Source: JBBDWJ01 sp040902925
GTDB lineage: Bacteria; Acidobacteriota; Terriglobia; Bryobacterales; UBA6623
DNA: 24,015 nucleotides
NCBI GenBank assembly: GCA_040902925.1
Contig: JBBDWJ010000192.1
Coordinates: 1 to 24,015 of the forward strand
Direction: 5' to 3'
Below the pieces are notes generated by a model that made no database searches, was not told the origin of the DNA, and saw only the letters and a list, made by a program, of their open reading frames with translations. Position 1 is the first letter of the stretch. The number at the start of each line of letters is the position of its first letter. The translations under genes and the position numbers were made by a program. Shown piece by piece: positions 8,179 through 15,386 of the stretch.

Positions 8179-8335
8179 CAGCTACTCCCATAGCCAGGCT
8201 GATCCAGGCGGGAACACACCGTGCTCCTGCTTCTCCAGCTTTCGCGTGGTTTCCTCAGTCCTTCACCCTAAGACAAATCATGTCGGCGCCCAATTGCCCG
8301 TTGCAGGCGGGTGGCTCATCCTGGCCTTGAGTAGT

Positions 8336-10420
8336 ATGACTATCGAAGCCGGTAATGTTGTAGGCGACTACCAGGTGCTGGGTTCGCTGGGCGCTGGCGG
8401 CGTCGGGCGCGTGTACAAGGTTCGCCATTCCATCACTGGCCGTATCGAAGCGTTAAAAATCCTGCTGCCCGACTACGCCCAGAACGAGCAGCAAGCCGAG
8501 CGCTTCCTACGCGAGATCAAAGTCCAGGCGAATCTCCATCACCCCAACATCGCTTCGGTCCACAACGCCTTCCGTGTCGGCGGGAGCCTTCTGATGGTCA
8601 TGGAGTTTGTCGACGGCGAGTCCCTCGACAAGCTCATCGCGCGCGGCCGTTTGCCTTTGCAGCAGGCCCTCGACTACGCTTCGCAGGCGCTTTCGGCATT
8701 GAGCTACGCACACGGCCGCGGCGTAGTGCACCGCGACGTCAAACCGGAAAACATGCTTGTCACGCCAGGGGGAGCGCTCAAAGTCACCGACTTCGGCCTC
8801 GCCAAAACGGTGACGGACATCCGGCTGACCGTCACCGGAGCTACTCTCGGTTCGCTCTACTACATCTCGCCGGAGCAGGTCAGCGGCGGCGCCGACCTCG
8901 ACAAGCGCGCTGACATCTACTCGATGGGCGCGGTGCTCTACGAACTCGTCACGGGCCGCCGACCGTTCGAAGGATCGCAGCCTTTCCATCTCATGCAGGC
9001 TCACGTCGAGCAGCCGCCCAGGCCGCCGGTCGAACTCGTTCCGTCGCTGCCGCCGCCGCTGAACGATGCGATCCTCCGAGCGTTGCAAAAACGGCCGGAG
9101 GCCCGCTTTGATTCCGCGGAAACATTCCAGAGCGCCGTGGACGCAGCGCTGCCGCGCACTTCTGTTAGCGCCGCGCAGCCAATCGCCGGTGTCGGCGGCA
9201 CTGGCGCCGGCGGTAGCCACAGTTCGGGCGATGTCCGCCGCCCCAGCCGCGCGCCGGAGTATCAAACCGGCGCGAAAGTTGATTCCAGGCGCGCCATTCC
9301 AGCGAGGCCGCCCGTCAAGCGCCTACTGATAGGACTGTCCTTTCTCGCGCTCATCGTTTCGCTCGCTGCGTTTACCGTGTGGCGAACGCAGCGGCCCGAT
9401 CCGGCCAAGACTGTTGCGGTGCCGTCAGGAAGTCACCGCCTGCTGCGCAAGGTGATTCCCGCCGGACACGTCCAAGCTATCGTCTTCAATGCCGCGGACG
9501 ATCTAGCCGCTGTGCTTACGAGCAAAGGTATCGTCGAGGTCTGGGAGCCCGAGTCCGGGAAAAAACGAGCGACCTTCTCCGCCGCGGACAGGCGCTCGAA
9601 GGCCATCGCGTTGAGCCCAGACGGTAGCGCGATCGTCTTCGCCGGCAATGACTCCAGGCTGAGTGTGTGGGACGTCGCTACGGGAGAGGAACAGCTTCGC
9701 CTCGACGCCGGCAGAGGAGTGCGGTCGGTTGCAATGAGCGGCGACGGGGCGCTCCTCGCCGTGGGCTCGGATCAATTTCTGACGGTGTGGGAGCTCGATA
9801 GTTCCCGTCGCAAGGACCCCGTTCACCGCCTCGAATACAGTGCGCAGCTTGTGAGCTTCCGGCCGGACGGCCGCACCGTGGCTGTGGCGGGGCAAGACAC
9901 GCTTACCGTTCAACCGCTGCATCCATCCGGAGCGCCCGCGCGCTTGTCGATGTCCGATGGCGGGCCAACCACGCTCGCGTTCGCTCCTGAGAAAGACATG
10001 CTGGCAGCGGTCGGCGGCAACAGGCTGACGATTTGGCGCGGCAAGACTCTTGAAGAAATCCAAAAAGTCACACTCCCGGGCCGCGCGCTGGCCTTGGGTT
10101 TCACGGGCTCCGGACACTGTGTGGCTCTCACCGCGAGCGGGCAGATGGCGCAGATCTGGAACGCCGCCGAAGAGACCGAGGTCAGTGGCTTTCTCCATGC
10201 GTACGACGTGGAGGCGGCGGCGCTAAGCATCGACGGCCGCTTAGCGGCGACGGCAACCGCGGCGGGCGACCTGTGGTTTTGGAAAGCCGATGCGGCCTGG
10301 GATCGGCCTGAGAATCCGATGGCTGATCCGGCGAACAGCCAGCGATCGAATCAGCAGAAAGGCAAGCCACGCAAGGGCGTCTTTCGACGTTTTGTGGATG
10401 TCTTTCGCGGCCGCCGGTAA
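8336..10420 (+). CDS. Transmembrane Ser/Thr protein kinase with C-terminal WD40-like propeller
   Basis: 694 residues. The N-terminal Hanks-type kinase domain (about 12-275) has a glycine loop GAGGVG (19-24), ATP lysine K41 in EALKIL, the catalytic loop HRDVKPEN (about 133-140), DFG at 152-154 and SPEQ in the activation segment. A Pro/Ala-rich linker leads to one membrane helix (about 330-349). The outer part has WD40-like propeller repeats, e.g. LSPDGSAIVFAGNDSRLSVWD and FRPDGRTVAVAG. The layout suggests a cytoplasmic kinase coupled to an external sensor or scaffold. I chose the ATG at 8336 because the kinase domain begins directly after it; the frame is open back to 8165, but that stretch is low-complexity and overlaps the upstream gene's end. 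Confidence 0.92.
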   Translation: MTIEAGNVVGDYQVLGSLGAGGVGRVYKVRHSITGRIEALKILLPDYAQNEQQAERFLREIKVQANLHHPNIASVHNAFRVGGSLLMVMEFVDGESLDKLIARGRLPLQQALDYASQALSALSYAHGRGVVHRDVKPENMLVTPGGALKVTDFGLAKTVTDIRLTVTGATLGSLYYISPEQVSGGADLDKRADIYSMGAVLYELVTGRRPFEGSQPFHLMQAHVEQPPRPPVELVPSLPPPLNDAILRALQKRPEARFDSAETFQSAVDAALPRTSVSAAQPIAGVGGTGAGGSHSSGDVRRPSRAPEYQTGAKVDSRRAIPARPPVKRLLIGLSFLALIVSLAAFTVWRTQRPDPAKTVAVPSGSHRLLRKVIPAGHVQAIVFNAADDLAAVLTSKGIVEVWEPESGKKRATFSAADRRSKAIALSPDGSAIVFAGNDSRLSVWDVATGEEQLRLDAGRGVRSVAMSGDGALLAVGSDQFLTVWELDSSRRKDPVHRLEYSAQLVSFRPDGRTVAVAGQDTLTVQPLHPSGAPARLSMSDGGPTTLAFAPEKDMLAAVGGNRLTIWRGKTLEEIQKVTLPGRALALGFTGSGHCVALTASGQMAQIWNAAEETEVSGFLHAYDVEAAALSIDGRLAATATAAGDLWFWKADAAWDRPENPMADPANSQRSNQQKGKPRKGVFRRFVDVFRGRR

Positions 10421-10595
10421 GGACCCAAGCAGAGTTCGTGAAAAGCCGTCGCGAATCCGCGCGCAACGAACGGTTCCGTGAGTGGTCGAATCAATCTGGA
10501 GATCCACGACTGCGAGCCGCCCGTCTCACCGCATTTAAAGCCAGTAAAAAAGAACCGCTGGCAGATCTCCTCGAACGAATTCACACGGAGGTCAA

Positions 10596-11027
10596 CTACT
10601 CGGCGAGTGGATCGAGCCATCGCAGCCCAGCAAATCGCCGGAAGTCCTGGTCGGTCGATGCCAGGACGGCTCCATTCTCAATCGCCAGCGCCGCAAGCGC
10701 GGCATCCGCAAGCAACGGACCCGTTGCCGCATGCTTTGTTGCGAGCATCTCCAGAATTTCGGCATGCCGCGGCCCCGGCTGCACTACAACCACGGCGGGC
10801 TGCGCCAGCCACTCCCGAACGAGCGAGAAAGCCTCCTTCGCAGACCGCGGGTTGTCCCAGATGCGTGAGTTGGTCGAAATACGAAGGAACGCCCAGAGTG
10901 TCGTCCAGGGCAGCGCGATCGTTTCGCCGCTTTCGAACAACTCCTTCAGCCACCGTGCGGCGGCGGGCTGTTGCGGAGCGTCGGCGTTGTAAGCGTACAG
11001 CAGCAGGTTGGCGTCGATGATCGTCAT
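10596..11027 (-). CDS. vapC: VapC-family PIN-domain toxin (ribonuclease)
   Basis: 143 residues of PIN fold. Acidic residues expected to bind Mg2+ are D5 (IIDANLLLY), D108 (LLADAALAALAIE), E117, D126 and D128 (STDQDF). The ending FAGLRWLDPL is typical of the mycobacterial-type PIN subfamily (TIGR00028-like). In that subfamily the second acidic site is often replaced, as here with LWAFLRI. Members cut tRNA or rRNA when released from their antitoxin. The ATG overlaps the stop of the preceding antitoxin gene by four bases (ATGA, 11024-11027), so the pair is translationally coupled. It appears intact. Confidence 0.92.
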   Translation of the reverse strand: MTIIDANLLLYAYNADAPQQPAAARWLKELFESGETIALPWTTLWAFLRISTNSRIWDNPRSAKEAFSLVREWLAQPAVVVVQPGPRHAEILEMLATKHAATGPLLADAALAALAIENGAVLASTDQDFRRFAGLRWLDPLAE

Positions 11028-11275
11028 TGATGCCGTTCGCCTTCGCCATACTCGATCAGCGACTCAACGTCATCATGATTCAGCCCCGTCCGGAACCCCA
11101 TGGGAGCGGGTTTGATTTTCAGCGTGCGGCGGCGAGGCCGGGTCTCGAGATTGACAAGCGCGGCCCGCAGCAGGTCGTTGAGCGTATCGCGGAACGAAGC
11201 CCCTCGTGACCGGCTTTCGCGCTTGACCCGCTCCAGGACGTCGTCATCGAGCGTGACGGTTGTGCGGATGCTCAT
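11024..11275 (-). CDS. vapB: VapB-type ribbon-helix-helix antitoxin
   Basis: 83 residues. The N-terminal ribbon-helix-helix DNA-binding segment is seen in IRTTVTLDDDVLERVKRESR, followed by a helix (RDTLNDLLRAAL). A basic, Pro-containing C-terminal arm (RPRRRTLKIK, then GLNHDDV) is the usual toxin-neutralising part. It should bind and inhibit the PIN toxin encoded next and repress its own operon through the palindrome just upstream. The ATG at 11275 is preceded by GAGAG about five bases away. Confidence 0.92.
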   Translation of the reverse strand: MSIRTTVTLDDDVLERVKRESRSRGASFRDTLNDLLRAALVNLETRPRRRTLKIKPAPMGFRTGLNHDDVESLIEYGEGERHQ

Positions 11276-11304
11276 GATGCTCTCATGCTAGCATCAATAG
11301 CATC
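11276..11304. promoter_or_regulatory. Likely VapB operator (palindrome upstream of vapBC)
   Basis: A perfect 10-bp palindrome ATGCTAGCAT (11285-11294) is nested in an outer inverted repeat GATGCT (11276-11281) / AGCATC (11299-11304). It lies directly upstream of the vapB start and overlaps its leader and ribosome-binding site. Ribbon-helix-helix antitoxins normally bind such paired palindromes to autoregulate, so the assignment is inferred from position and symmetry. Confidence 0.6.
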
Positions 11305-11411
11305 ATCAAAAAACCGCGGACGATCGCAGTAGGGGCTCTCAGCAGTCATCGGTCAGCCAGTGGCTTGGGGAGGCGACTCTGCTACGCTGGGCGCGGAGGA
11401 GGTCACAGTCC

Positions 11412-12362
11412 ATGCGAAACTCCCGACTCAGCCGGCTGGCGCTAGCCGCCGCCACTTTCAGCCTGAGCCTTCCGTTGATCGCGCAGCAAGTGGCGCGACC
11501 GAAAATTCTCGGCGTGGCCCATATCGCTCTGCGCGTCAGCGATATCGAAAAATCGCGGGCCTTCTACAAAGACTTCCTCGGCTACGGCGAGCCCTTCCTG
11601 CTCAACAAGGCGGACGGCTCACTCGACCTTACCTTTATCAAGATCAACGACTACCAATACGTCGAGCTGTTTCCCGGCCTCGACCCCGCGCAGGACCGAC
11701 TTCACCACATCTCGATCTACACCGAAGACGCCGAAGGCATGCGGCTGTACCTGGCCTCGCGCGGCGTGGCGGTTCCCGAACGCGTGCCCAAGGGCCGCAG
11801 CGGCAACTCGAACTTCAACGTCAAAGACCCCGACGGCCACACCGTCGAGATTGTCGAGTACGAGCCCGACGGCTGGTCGATGCGCGACAAGGGCAAGGCG
11901 ATGAGCGATGCGCGCATTTCCGGACGCATGCTGCACGTCGGAATCCTCGTCGGCAATCTTGCTAAGTCGATGGAGTTTTACCACGGCATTCTGGGTTTTG
12001 AGGAATTCTGGCGCGGTTCGTCACGCAACAGCGAAACGCTGTCGTGGGTGAACATGCGCGTTCCCGACGGCCCGACTTATGTCGAGTTCATGCTGTACGA
12101 ACAAGAGCCCGCGGCGGACAACCGTGGCGTGCAGCACCACATCTGCCTCGAAGTCGAAGACGCCGCCAAGGCGGTAGAGCGTCTCGAACAGCGGCCCTAT
12201 CGCAAGACCTACGAGCAGAAGATCGAGATCCGCACCGGCATCAACCGCAGACGGCAGGTAAATCTGTACGACCCCGACGGCACGCGAATCGAGCTGATGG
12301 AGTCGAACACCGTCGACGGTAAACCGCCGGAGGCATCGAAGCTGCCGCCGCCGCGCGGGTAG
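11412..12362 (+). CDS. Secreted two-domain VOC (glyoxalase/dioxygenase fold) protein
   Basis: 316 residues. A signal peptide (about 1-25, ending LIAQ) is followed by two vicinal-oxygen-chelate domains. The first has GVAHIALRVSDIEKSRAFY with H37, YVELFPG, LHHISI and a closing VEIVEY. The second has LHVGILVGNLAKSMEFY, YVEFMLYE, QHHICLEV and RIELME. Each domain thus keeps the His and Glu positions used for metal binding in the family. VOC proteins include glyoxalases, ring-cleavage dioxygenases and antibiotic-sequestering proteins; the substrate here is unknown. Export is less usual for the family. The ATG at 11412 has GGAGGAGG about nine bases upstream. It converges with the PIN gene on the other strand, 20 bp away. 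Confidence 0.88.
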   Translation: MRNSRLSRLALAAATFSLSLPLIAQQVARPKILGVAHIALRVSDIEKSRAFYKDFLGYGEPFLLNKADGSLDLTFIKINDYQYVELFPGLDPAQDRLHHISIYTEDAEGMRLYLASRGVAVPERVPKGRSGNSNFNVKDPDGHTVEIVEYEPDGWSMRDKGKAMSDARISGRMLHVGILVGNLAKSMEFYHGILGFEEFWRGSSRNSETLSWVNMRVPDGPTYVEFMLYEQEPAADNRGVQHHICLEVEDAAKAVERLEQRPYRKTYEQKIEIRTGINRRRQVNLYDPDGTRIELMESNTVDGKPPEASKLPPPRG

Positions 12363-12382
12363 CGCAGGCGCATGCTTTTGGC

Positions 12383-12808
12383 TCAGTAGGGGATCCGCGC
12401 GATGTCGGTGATAAACGTGATTCCTGTGACAACCAGGCTGGACAACCGGCTGTCGTTTGTCACCAAAAGATCCGTCCCGGCCGCCGCGGCGCAGGCCAGT
12501 TGAATGGTATCGGCCGGCCGGATTCGCTCACGACTCCGGATTTCCGCGTAGCGTTTGGCGGCTTCCAGGTCGAACGGAACTAGCTTGATGGCCCCACTAG
12601 TGAAAAAGTTGAGATAGCTTCTTTCGAGCACCGCATTACCCACTTCCTTTGGTTTGGTAAGCACCTCCGCGACCGTAAGCCAGCTCGTCAGAAGCTCGTC
12701 CTGGCGAGCCAGCATTCTTGTGCGAAATTCGACAACACGCGGTGACCACTCGGCATTGTGCTCGAACAGATAGATGAACAGATTGCTGTCCCAGAAAACG
12801 CGCGCCAT
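12383..12808 (-). CDS. PIN-domain protein, VapC-type toxin
   Basis: 141 residues with a full PIN active site: D7 (VFWDSNLFIYLFE), E48 (TVAEVLTKP), D100 (RPADTIQLA) and D119 (VTNDSRL). It is likely an endoribonuclease, although the target cannot be read from the sequence. It lies six bases downstream of the stop of a 157-residue gene on the same strand, the usual place of an antitoxin. It is not a close copy of the PIN protein at 10596-11027, so the two modules are independent. Confidence 0.9.
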   Translation of the reverse strand: MARVFWDSNLFIYLFEHNAEWSPRVVEFRTRMLARQDELLTSWLTVAEVLTKPKEVGNAVLERSYLNFFTSGAIKLVPFDLEAAKRYAEIRSRERIRPADTIQLACAAAAGTDLLVTNDSRLSSLVVTGITFITDIARIPY

Positions 12809-12814
12809 TTCGAG

Positions 12815-13288
12815 TTACCACTCCTGGCCGCGGATTCGCGAATCTGTCAGCAGGCCGAACAGGTAGGCGTAATCCATCAGGTCCTTTATCTCGGTGGTGC
12901 TTTTCAAAGGGCAGCGAGAAACCGCTATCTCAACCTGGGATCTTGTCAGCTTACGGTTGATGCGTTTCCCGTCGCGGAAGAACCAGATTCCAGAGCCCTC
13001 CAATTCGAAGGTGAAGGGCAGTCCTCTGGCCGTGTGAAACTGCTCTCCCTGATGTTTCTCGATGCGAAGCCAGGCAGTTTCCGCGAGATGGGCTCCCCGA
13101 TCGCCCGGGCTTTGATTGAAGGGAGCCGGAGAGGGGTCTTCGGACCTGAGGCGTGCGACAAAATCGTCCCCCGATTCGTGACCCCAGATTTGCTTGCCGA
13201 CCCCAAGCATTCGCAAGACCGGATCGTCTTGCCCGACCGGCTGGCCGGCGGGCCCTACCGGTTGGTTTTCCGTCTTGATCGCACTCAT
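12815..13288 (-). CDS. Putative antitoxin/partner of the downstream PIN protein
   Basis: 157 residues, no signal peptide and no classical AbrB, ribbon-helix-helix or Phd fold that I can see. Around residue 30 there is GVGKQIWGHESGDDFVARLR, similar to the short G-x-G-K-x-IW...LR motif at one end of many VapB-type antitoxins. The second half, FTFELEGSGIWFFRDGKR followed by NRKLTRSQVEIA, looks like a small DNA-binding or sensor unit. The position immediately before the PIN gene (6-bp gap) supports an antitoxin role, but the two-part structure and size are unusual. The ATG at 13288 has AAGGA about ten bases upstream. Function is inferred from context only. Confidence 0.7.
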   Translation of the reverse strand: MSAIKTENQPVGPAGQPVGQDDPVLRMLGVGKQIWGHESGDDFVARLRSEDPSPAPFNQSPGDRGAHLAETAWLRIEKHQGEQFHTARGLPFTFELEGSGIWFFRDGKRINRKLTRSQVEIAVSRCPLKSTTEIKDLMDYAYLFGLLTDSRIRGQEW

Positions 13289-13304
13289 AGTGGTTTTTCC
13301 TTCC

Positions 13305-13331
13305 CTCTATAAACTATATAAATAGATAGAG
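13305..13331. promoter_or_regulatory. AT-rich imperfect palindrome, probable promoter/operator of the PIN module
   Basis: CTCTAT (13305-13310) and ATAGAG (13326-13331) flank an AT-rich core containing TATATA, just upstream of the start at 13288. The base composition stands out sharply from the GC-rich surroundings. It is a good candidate for the module's promoter and autoregulatory site, but no protein binding is proven. Confidence 0.45.
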
Positions 13332-13506
13332 AGAAGGTCAACCGGGCGCTATTCGACTCGACCCCTAGTAAAACCGAGTGCATCTGGAACGCTCCGAAGC
13401 ACTGTTTGGCGGCGTACTAGGGGGATTGTCCGACCGGGTTCCAGGAAAAAAGCCATTGACTCTGGCCGTTAAGCTATGATTACAGTAAAGTTAAGATAAG
13501 GTTAAG

Positions 13507-14040
13507 ATGATTCGCATCCGGCCCATCTTTGGGGTGTTGCTAGCGAGCCTGGCTGCGGGCGGGGCTTTCGCGCAGACTCGAGAGGTCTGCTTGGAAGACC
13601 GCGCGGGTCTGAACGCTCCCACCAAGGGCTCCTTCTATCAGGAGTTTCAGTTGTTGGTTGGGCCTCGGGGCGTCAAGATCGAGGACGAGGCCTGCCGGGC
13701 GGATGCGATTCGAATTTCATTGCAGCGCAGCGCACCGCATCAACCCTCGGACGTTCTGGGAGCGGCGCCTATCACCGGATCGCAGATTGCTCCGCAGCTT
13801 GAGGTTTACGTAGATCGTGTCGTGGAGCTGATGCCGGAAAGGCAGTGCTGGAATGTCGTTGGGCGTGCGTTGGCGCGCGTCGCGGCCCACGAAGTAGCTC
13901 ACTACCTCGGTCAACAGCAACAACATTCCGATGCCGGCCTGCTGCAGGCGCGTTTTTCCGGTGCGCAACTGGCTAGCGAGGATTCCTACCCGTTTCGCTG
14001 GATATCCGGATCCACGGCGCCAAAGCCGACGGCTCACTGA
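13507..14040 (+). CDS. Secreted HExxH putative metallopeptidase
   Basis: 177 residues with a signal peptide (about 1-22, ending AFAQ). The only motif is HEVAHYLGQQQQH at 128-140, a zinc-binding HExxH followed by G and a further His. Metzincins use HExxHxxGxxH; here the third His comes two residues later, so the match is loose. GLLQARFSG follows, in the position where metzincins have the Met-turn. Three cysteines (C29, C62, C117) lie in the mature part. It may be a small secreted zinc protease or an inactive relative. The ATG at 13507 has AAGG about six bases upstream, within an 11-bp direct repeat (GTTAAGATAAG, then GTTAAGATG). Confidence 0.65.
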   Translation: MIRIRPIFGVLLASLAAGGAFAQTREVCLEDRAGLNAPTKGSFYQEFQLLVGPRGVKIEDEACRADAIRISLQRSAPHQPSDVLGAAPITGSQIAPQLEVYVDRVVELMPERQCWNVVGRALARVAAHEVAHYLGQQQQHSDAGLLQARFSGAQLASEDSYPFRWISGSTAPKPTAH

Positions 14041-14063
14041 CGGTTGCCGCGACCTTTAGCCCC

Positions 14064-15386
14064 TTATTCCCTGTTCAGAAACGCCAGCAGGTCGGCGACA
14101 TCGCGGTCGGACAACGCCGGCCAGCTATCGCCCCGCTGCTGCATTTGCGCGAGCATCGCAGGCCCGTGTCTCCACACGGCGGCGGCGAAGCGCGTGGCTG
14201 TGAAGGTAGTGTTGACGGCCCGCAAGTTCGGAGCGGTGGAATCGGCCTGCCCGTGGCACGAGGCGCAGCCTTTATCGCGAAAAATGCGTTCACCGCGCTG
14301 CGAGTCTCCTTCGACGGCGAAATAGTTGCGCTCGAACAAATAGGCGAGCAGGTCGGCCATCTCATCCTGGGCGAAGCGCTCGATCGTCAGACCGCGATTG
14401 CGCGCGGCGACCTCCATCAGCGGCCGGTGGTTCCACATCTCGACGGCCAGCGACGTTAGCCGGCGCTGCTCCTGCGTTGTTTCGAGCAAGTCCCGTTTGC
14501 CGGGGGCCTCTTCCCCGATGGTGTGGCATTGCGAGCAGTTCTTGGCTTCGAACAGGCGTGCGCCGCCGGAGGGGTCGCCGAGCCGCAGCGTCGGCGCTCG
14601 CAGCCGCTGGTTCGGCTGGTTCTCGACGTAAACCATCAGGTCGACCATTTCCCGAGTCGTGAATTTCGGCCACGGGATTCCGCTGCGCTCCATTTCCCGC
14701 GCCATCTCGCCGGCGTGGTTCCACATCTGCTGCACCCACAAAACCGGATCGGCGAGCGTTGGCCACAGCGGTACGGGCGGCCCGGCGCCCCCCGCCTCCA
14801 CTGTCAACGCGTGGCAGCGGTAACATCGCTTCGCGGTGAACACATTGCTGCCGCGCGCTGCGTCTCCTGGCGGATCGAAGTAGCGCAGCGCGTAAAAGTA
14901 GAGATAGATGTTCCGAATGTCCTGCTCGGTGAGAGGATCGGCGGCGATGTTTTGGCGGCGCATGGCGCTCCACATCGCGGGTCCGTGGTTCCACAACAGG
15001 GCGGCCATCGTCGCCGATGTGTAGCCGCGAGTGATGGTCCGCGCGAAATCCGGCGCCGTGCCGCCGCCGACTCCTTCGATCGAATGGCAAATGGTGCAAT
15101 GCTTTTCGCGAAGCAGTTGGGCGCCCTCGGCTGAGCCGCCCAGTTGTGCTTGGAGCGGGCTGGCGCTGAAAAACAGAACTAGGGCGAAGCAGGGGAGCGA
15201 TGAAAGGATTCGGGATGCGAGTTTGGGAGGTGTACTTCCGACTGTTGCGATGCGTTTGGGCCTTGCGCCGAGCGGAGGCTCGACGCTGCAAGCTTGAGAG
15301 CTTGCGCCACCGTGCGGACCGCTTTGCCGGGCGCTAGAGCTCGAGCCGGAAGCCCGTCGAGAAAATGTGTGTGTGGAAGTTTTCAT
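14064..15386 (-). CDS. Tetraheme c-type cytochrome built from four tandem monoheme domains
   Basis: 440 residues as drawn. Four CXXCH sites are present: CTICH, CYRCH, CSQCH and CASCH. Each opens a ~90-residue class I-like cytochrome c unit that contains W-N/R-H-x-x-x-M and ends with a helix such as DLLAYL, so the protein is a fourfold internal repeat with His/Met-type ligation likely. A signal peptide runs up to SPLQAQ, about 80 residues in. The preceding ~60 residues are Ser/Arg/Pro-rich and overlap both the end of the upstream barrel gene and a palindromic repeat. The ATG at 15386 (AAAGGA about nine bases upstream) is nevertheless the only standard start in frame. It is the last gene of the minus-strand cytochrome operon and probably a periplasmic electron carrier. 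Confidence 0.85.
   Translation of the reverse strand: MKTSTHTFSRRASGSSSSARQSGPHGGASSQACSVEPPLGARPKRIATVGSTPPKLASRILSSLPCFALVLFFSASPLQAQLGGSAEGAQLLREKHCTICHSIEGVGGGTAPDFARTITRGYTSATMAALLWNHGPAMWSAMRRQNIAADPLTEQDIRNIYLYFYALRYFDPPGDAARGSNVFTAKRCYRCHALTVEAGGAGPPVPLWPTLADPVLWVQQMWNHAGEMAREMERSGIPWPKFTTREMVDLMVYVENQPNQRLRAPTLRLGDPSGGARLFEAKNCSQCHTIGEEAPGKRDLLETTQEQRRLTSLAVEMWNHRPLMEVAARNRGLTIERFAQDEMADLLAYLFERNYFAVEGDSQRGERIFRDKGCASCHGQADSTAPNLRAVNTTFTATRFAAAVWRHGPAMLAQMQQRGDSWPALSDRDVADLLAFLNRE
15271..15323. repeat. Palindromic repeat at the barrel/tetraheme gene junction
   Basis: A perfect hairpin GCAAGCT-TGAG-AGCTTGC (15288-15305) lies inside a wider, weaker inverted repeat AGCGG (15271-15275) / CCGCT (15319-15323). 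It sits between the stop of the outer-membrane barrel gene and the signal-peptide part of the tetraheme gene, and is read through by that gene's odd N-terminal extension. The form fits a dispersed REP-like palindrome. Confidence 0.65.

Noticed and set aside
10421..10595. Possible small gene or terminator between the kinase and vapC
   Set aside because: Short frames exist on both strands, but none has a protein-like sequence or start signal, and no hairpin with a T-run was found.
12758..13312. A 184-codon open frame on the plus strand opposite the PIN partner gene
   Set aside because: It begins inside the PIN gene antisense, has no ribosome-binding site, and would remove the operon logic of the minus-strand pair.
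13456..13480. TTGACT and TATGAT as a promoter of the HExxH gene
   Set aside because: The spacing is only 13 bp, too short for a standard promoter; better-spaced alternatives have poor boxes.
14362..15291. A 309-codon minus-strand frame overlapping the tetraheme cytochrome
   Set aside because: It is Arg-rich nonsense in another frame; the cytochrome frame carries the CXXCH sites.
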